64,000 nt of DNA from Oscillospiraceae bacterium (lineage in GTDB: Bacteria; Bacillota; Clostridia; Oscillospirales; Ruminococcaceae). The stretch covers positions 186,001 through 250,000 of the forward strand of contig JAFWDH010000023.1 of the NCBI GenBank assembly GCA_017513135.1, in the 5' to 3' direction. Below are positions 61,723 to 64,000 of the stretch, in pieces. A program made the position numbers and the translations under genes. The first letter of the stretch is position 1. Each line of letters begins with the position of its first letter. Under the pieces are notes generated by a model, which saw only the letters and a program-made list of their open reading frames with translations, had not been told where the DNA came from and ran no database searches.

Positions 61723-64000
61723 ATGGCTGTATATGATTACAGAAACATAGAGAAGAAATGGCAGAAGATCTGGGATGATGAGAAGACCTTCGCCGCAAAA
61801 GACGATCATACTATGCCCAAGTTCTATGGGCTTGTAGAGTTTCCCTACCCGTCCGGGGCAGGCCTCCATGTCGGACATCCCAGGAGCTATACTGCGCTCG
61901 ATACCGTAGCCAGAAAGAAGAGGATGGAGGGCTACAATGTGCTCTATCCAATGGGATGGGACGCATTCGGGCTTCCGACTGAAAACTTTGCGATGCAGAA
62001 CCACATCCATCCGGAAGTGGTGACCAAGAAGAACGTTGACAGATTCAGGGATCAGCTCAAGAGCCTCGGCCTGTCCTTTGACTGGGACAGGGAAGTGAAC
62101 ACGACGGATCCCTCATACTACAAATGGACGCAGTGGATCTTCCTGCAGCTGTATAAGCACGGCCTCGCCTATAAAAAGGAGATGAACGTCAACTACTGCA
62201 CCGGCTGCAAAGTCGTCCTTGCCAATGAAGAGGTGGTCAACGGCGTGTGCGAACGCTGCGGAAGCCCTGTAGTGCAGCGCACAAAGAGTCAGTGGATGCT
62301 CAGGATCACCGCCTACGCAGACAGGCTCATAGACGATCTGGACGGCGTGGATTACATAGAGAGAGTCAAGACTCAGCAGAAGAACTGGATCGGACGCTCC
62401 TATGGCGCAGAGGTCGATTTCACCGCCACGACCGGAGAGAAGATCACCGTCTTCACAACTCGCTGTGACACGCTCTTCGGAGCGACATATATGGTCCTCA
62501 GCCCCGAGCACAGCTATATAAACAACTGGATCGAGAGCGGAGTGATACGCAATGCCGATGAAGTCAGGGCGTATCAGGAGGAGGCTGCAAGAAAATCCGA
62601 TTTCGAAAGGACCGAGCTTGCAAAGGACAAGACCGGCGTCAGACTGGATGGAGTAGAGGCGGTCAACCCTGTAAACGGAAACAGGATACCGATATTCATC
62701 TCCGACTATGTACTGGCAAGCTACGGCACCGGAGCCATAATGGCAGTCCCCGCTCACGACACGCGTGACTGGGAGTTTGCGAAGAAATTCGGGCTTCCCA
62801 TCATAGAGGTCGTCAAGGGAGGAAACGTACAGGAAGAGGCGTTCACTGACTGCGAGACAGGTGTCCTTGTAAACTCCGGATTTATGGACGGAATGTCCGT
62901 GGAGGATGCAAAGAACGCCATGTACGAGTGGCTGGAGAAAAACGGAAAAGGCTCAAAGAAAACGAACTTCAAACTCAGAGACTGGGTGTTCAGCCGCCAG
63001 CGTTACTGGGGCGAACCTATCCCGATGGTCTATTGTGAGAAGTGCGGATGGCAGCCGATCCCGGAAGACCAGCTGCCGCTGCTCCTGCCTGAGATCACGG
63101 ACTTTGAGCCCGGTGAAGACGGAGAGAGCCCGCTTGCAAGGCACACTGACTGGGTCAATACCACATGCCCCTGCTGCGGAGGCCCCGCGAAAAGGGAGAC
63201 GGACACTATGCCTCAGTGGGCGGGTTCAAGCTGGTACTTCCTGAGATATATGGATCCTCACAATGACAAGGACCTTGTGGGCAAGGAAGCGATAGATTAC
63301 TGGGGACCTGTAGACTGGTACAACGGAGGCATGGAGCACACGACGCTGCACCTCCTGTACAGCAGGTTCTGGCATAAGTTCCTCTATGATATCGGCGTCG
63401 TTCCGTACAAGGAACCGTATGCAAAGAGAACGAGCCACGGAATGATCCTGGGACTCAACCCGCACAGCTTCGTGAATATGACGAAGGATGAGCAGCAGGA
63501 GCTTATAAAGGAATTCGGCAGCGAGGAAGCCGCCAAGAAAGCCCTGGTTGAAAAGTACGGAGAGATGGCAGACCATCCTATCGTAAAGATGTCCAAGTCT
63601 CTCGGAAATGTCGTCAACCCTGACGATATAGTTAGGGATTACGGCGCCGATACTCTCAGGCTCTACGAGATGTTCATCGGTGACTTCGAACAGGCAGCTC
63701 CCTGGTCCACCAGCAGCATAAAGGGTTGCAGGAGGTTCATTGAGAAGGTCTGGCAGCTGCAGGATGTCCTGACAGACGGAGACGCTTATTCACCGGAATT
63801 CGAGTCGGCGTTCCACCGTACCATCAAGAAGGTGGGCAGCGATATAGAAAACCTCAAGGCAAATACCGCTATCGCGGCGCTGATGTCTCTGGTTAACGAT
63901 ATCGGGAAAAAGGGAAGCATCAACAGAGCTGAGTACAGGACACTTCTGATCCTGTGCAACCCGTTCGTACCGCATATGACCGAAGAGGCATTTGAGAGAT
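61723..64000 (+). CDS. leuS: Leucyl-tRNA synthetase (3' end outside window)
   Basis: About 759 codons are present; the family is ~800-860, so only the end of the anticodon/C-terminal domains is missing. [19 protein letters not shown] start, class I HIGH motif as HVGH in [15 protein letters not shown] (~45-59), zinc-ribbon cysteines CTGCK and CERCG in the LeuRS ZN1 domain, the CP1 editing domain ([19 protein letters not shown] region), [19 protein letters not shown], and [14 protein letters not shown] (~622-635). Frame is intact to the window edge. The last gene of the operon run that starts near 47.9 kb. Confidence 0.95.
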   Translation, partial: MAVYDYRNIEKKWQKIWDDEKTFAAKDDHTMPKFYGLVEFPYPSGAGLHVGHPRSYTALDTVARKKRMEGYNVLYPMGWDAFGLPTENFAMQNHIHPEVVTKKNVDRFRDQLKSLGLSFDWDREVNTTDPSYYKWTQWIFLQLYKHGLAYKKEMNVNYCTGCKVVLANEEVVNGVCERCGSPVVQRTKSQWMLRITAYADRLIDDLDGVDYIERVKTQQKNWIGRSYGAEVDFTATTGEKITVFTTRCDTLFGATYMVLSPEHSYINNWIESGVIRNADEVRAYQEEAARKSDFERTELAKDKTGVRLDGVEAVNPVNGNRIPIFISDYVLASYGTGAIMAVPAHDTRDWEFAKKFGLPIIEVVKGGNVQEEAFTDCETGVLVNSGFMDGMSVEDAKNAMYEWLEKNGKGSKKTNFKLRDWVFSRQRYWGEPIPMVYCEKCGWQPIPEDQLPLLLPEITDFEPGEDGESPLARHTDWVNTTCPCCGGPAKRETDTMPQWAGSSWYFLRYMDPHNDKDLVGKEAIDYWGPVDWYNGGMEHTTLHLLYSRFWHKFLYDIGVVPYKEPYAKRTSHGMILGLNPHSFVNMTKDEQQELIKEFGSEEAAKKALVEKYGEMADHPIVKMSKSLGNVVNPDDIVRDYGADTLRLYEMFIGDFEQAAPWSTSSIKGCRRFIEKVWQLQDVLTDGDAYSPEFESAFHRTIKKVGSDIENLKANTAIAALMSLVNDIGKKGSINRAEYRTLLILCNPFVPHMTEEAFER

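Noticed and set aside
1..64000. tRNA/rRNA genes, CRISPR arrays, insertion sequences, prophage or attachment sites
   Set aside because: I found no cloverleaf sequences, spaced direct repeats, transposase or integrase motifs; the largest repeat is the binding-protein gene duplication.

Overview
The window looks like a chromosomal segment of a low-to-mid G+C Gram-positive anaerobe of the class Clostridia (Bacillota). The evidence is the infC-rpmI-rplT, topA-trmFO-rnc, smc-ftsY and nadD-yqeK-LCP-rsfS-leuS neighbourhoods, lipoprotein signal peptides, a sortase-B-like protein, and strong AGGAGG ribosome-binding sites with frequent GTG/TTG starts. I cannot name the genus. I saw no tRNA or rRNA genes, CRISPR arrays, insertion sequences or prophage genes.

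Layout. 1-4300: the 3' end of RNase M5, then a two-gene heterodimeric ABC exporter. 4335-9070: a leftward Rrf2 regulator and esterase, divergent from a rightward cysteine desulfurase / IscU-like scaffold / cysteine synthase operon, with a clear operator-promoter between them. 9167-15400: a zinc-ribbon protein of unknown role, then dinB-tex-ygiQ. 15400-20480: a folate/one-carbon block. It holds a tetrahydrofolate riboswitch upstream of a FolT-like ECF transporter, a leftward fchA-folD-folC-GNAT operon behind its own structured leader, and a divergent dCMP deaminase. 20717-29731: an oligopeptide ABC transporter (oppABCDF plus a DUF3899 membrane protein) in which every subunit except OppB is unusually large. 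29821-35817: cytosolic peptide degradation (M32 carboxypeptidase, TldE/TldD, PepT) and a VOC protein; with Opp this reads as peptide uptake followed by breakdown. 36163-38517: two tandem, about 85% identical sugar-type binding lipoproteins without a permease or ATPase, each preceded by a promoter that fires directly into a hairpin. 38607-41965: a TetM-like translational GTPase fused to a YacP/Rae1-type NYN nuclease domain, translationally overlapped with YlmH. 42101-46332: a membrane-anchored cyclophilin with a sigma-factor-like cytoplasmic half, a short-chain dehydrogenase, a DUF4230 protein, and a sortase-B-like protein lacking both catalytic His and Cys. 46440-47800: infC-rpmI-rplT behind an attenuator-like leader, with infC apparently starting at ATA. 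47942-64000: an almost gapless rightward run of housekeeping genes (trmH-like, topA, trmFO, rnc, radical SAM, smc, ftsY, rdgB, yhbY, nadD, yqeK, degenerate LCP, rsfS, leuS), with leuS cut by the window edge.

Most interesting for follow-up: the GTPase-nuclease fusion paired with YlmH (possible ribosome rescue module), the sigma-like/cyclophilin membrane protein, the dead sortase, the FolD lacking its catalytic lysine beside a stand-alone cyclohydrolase, and several structured mRNA leaders.
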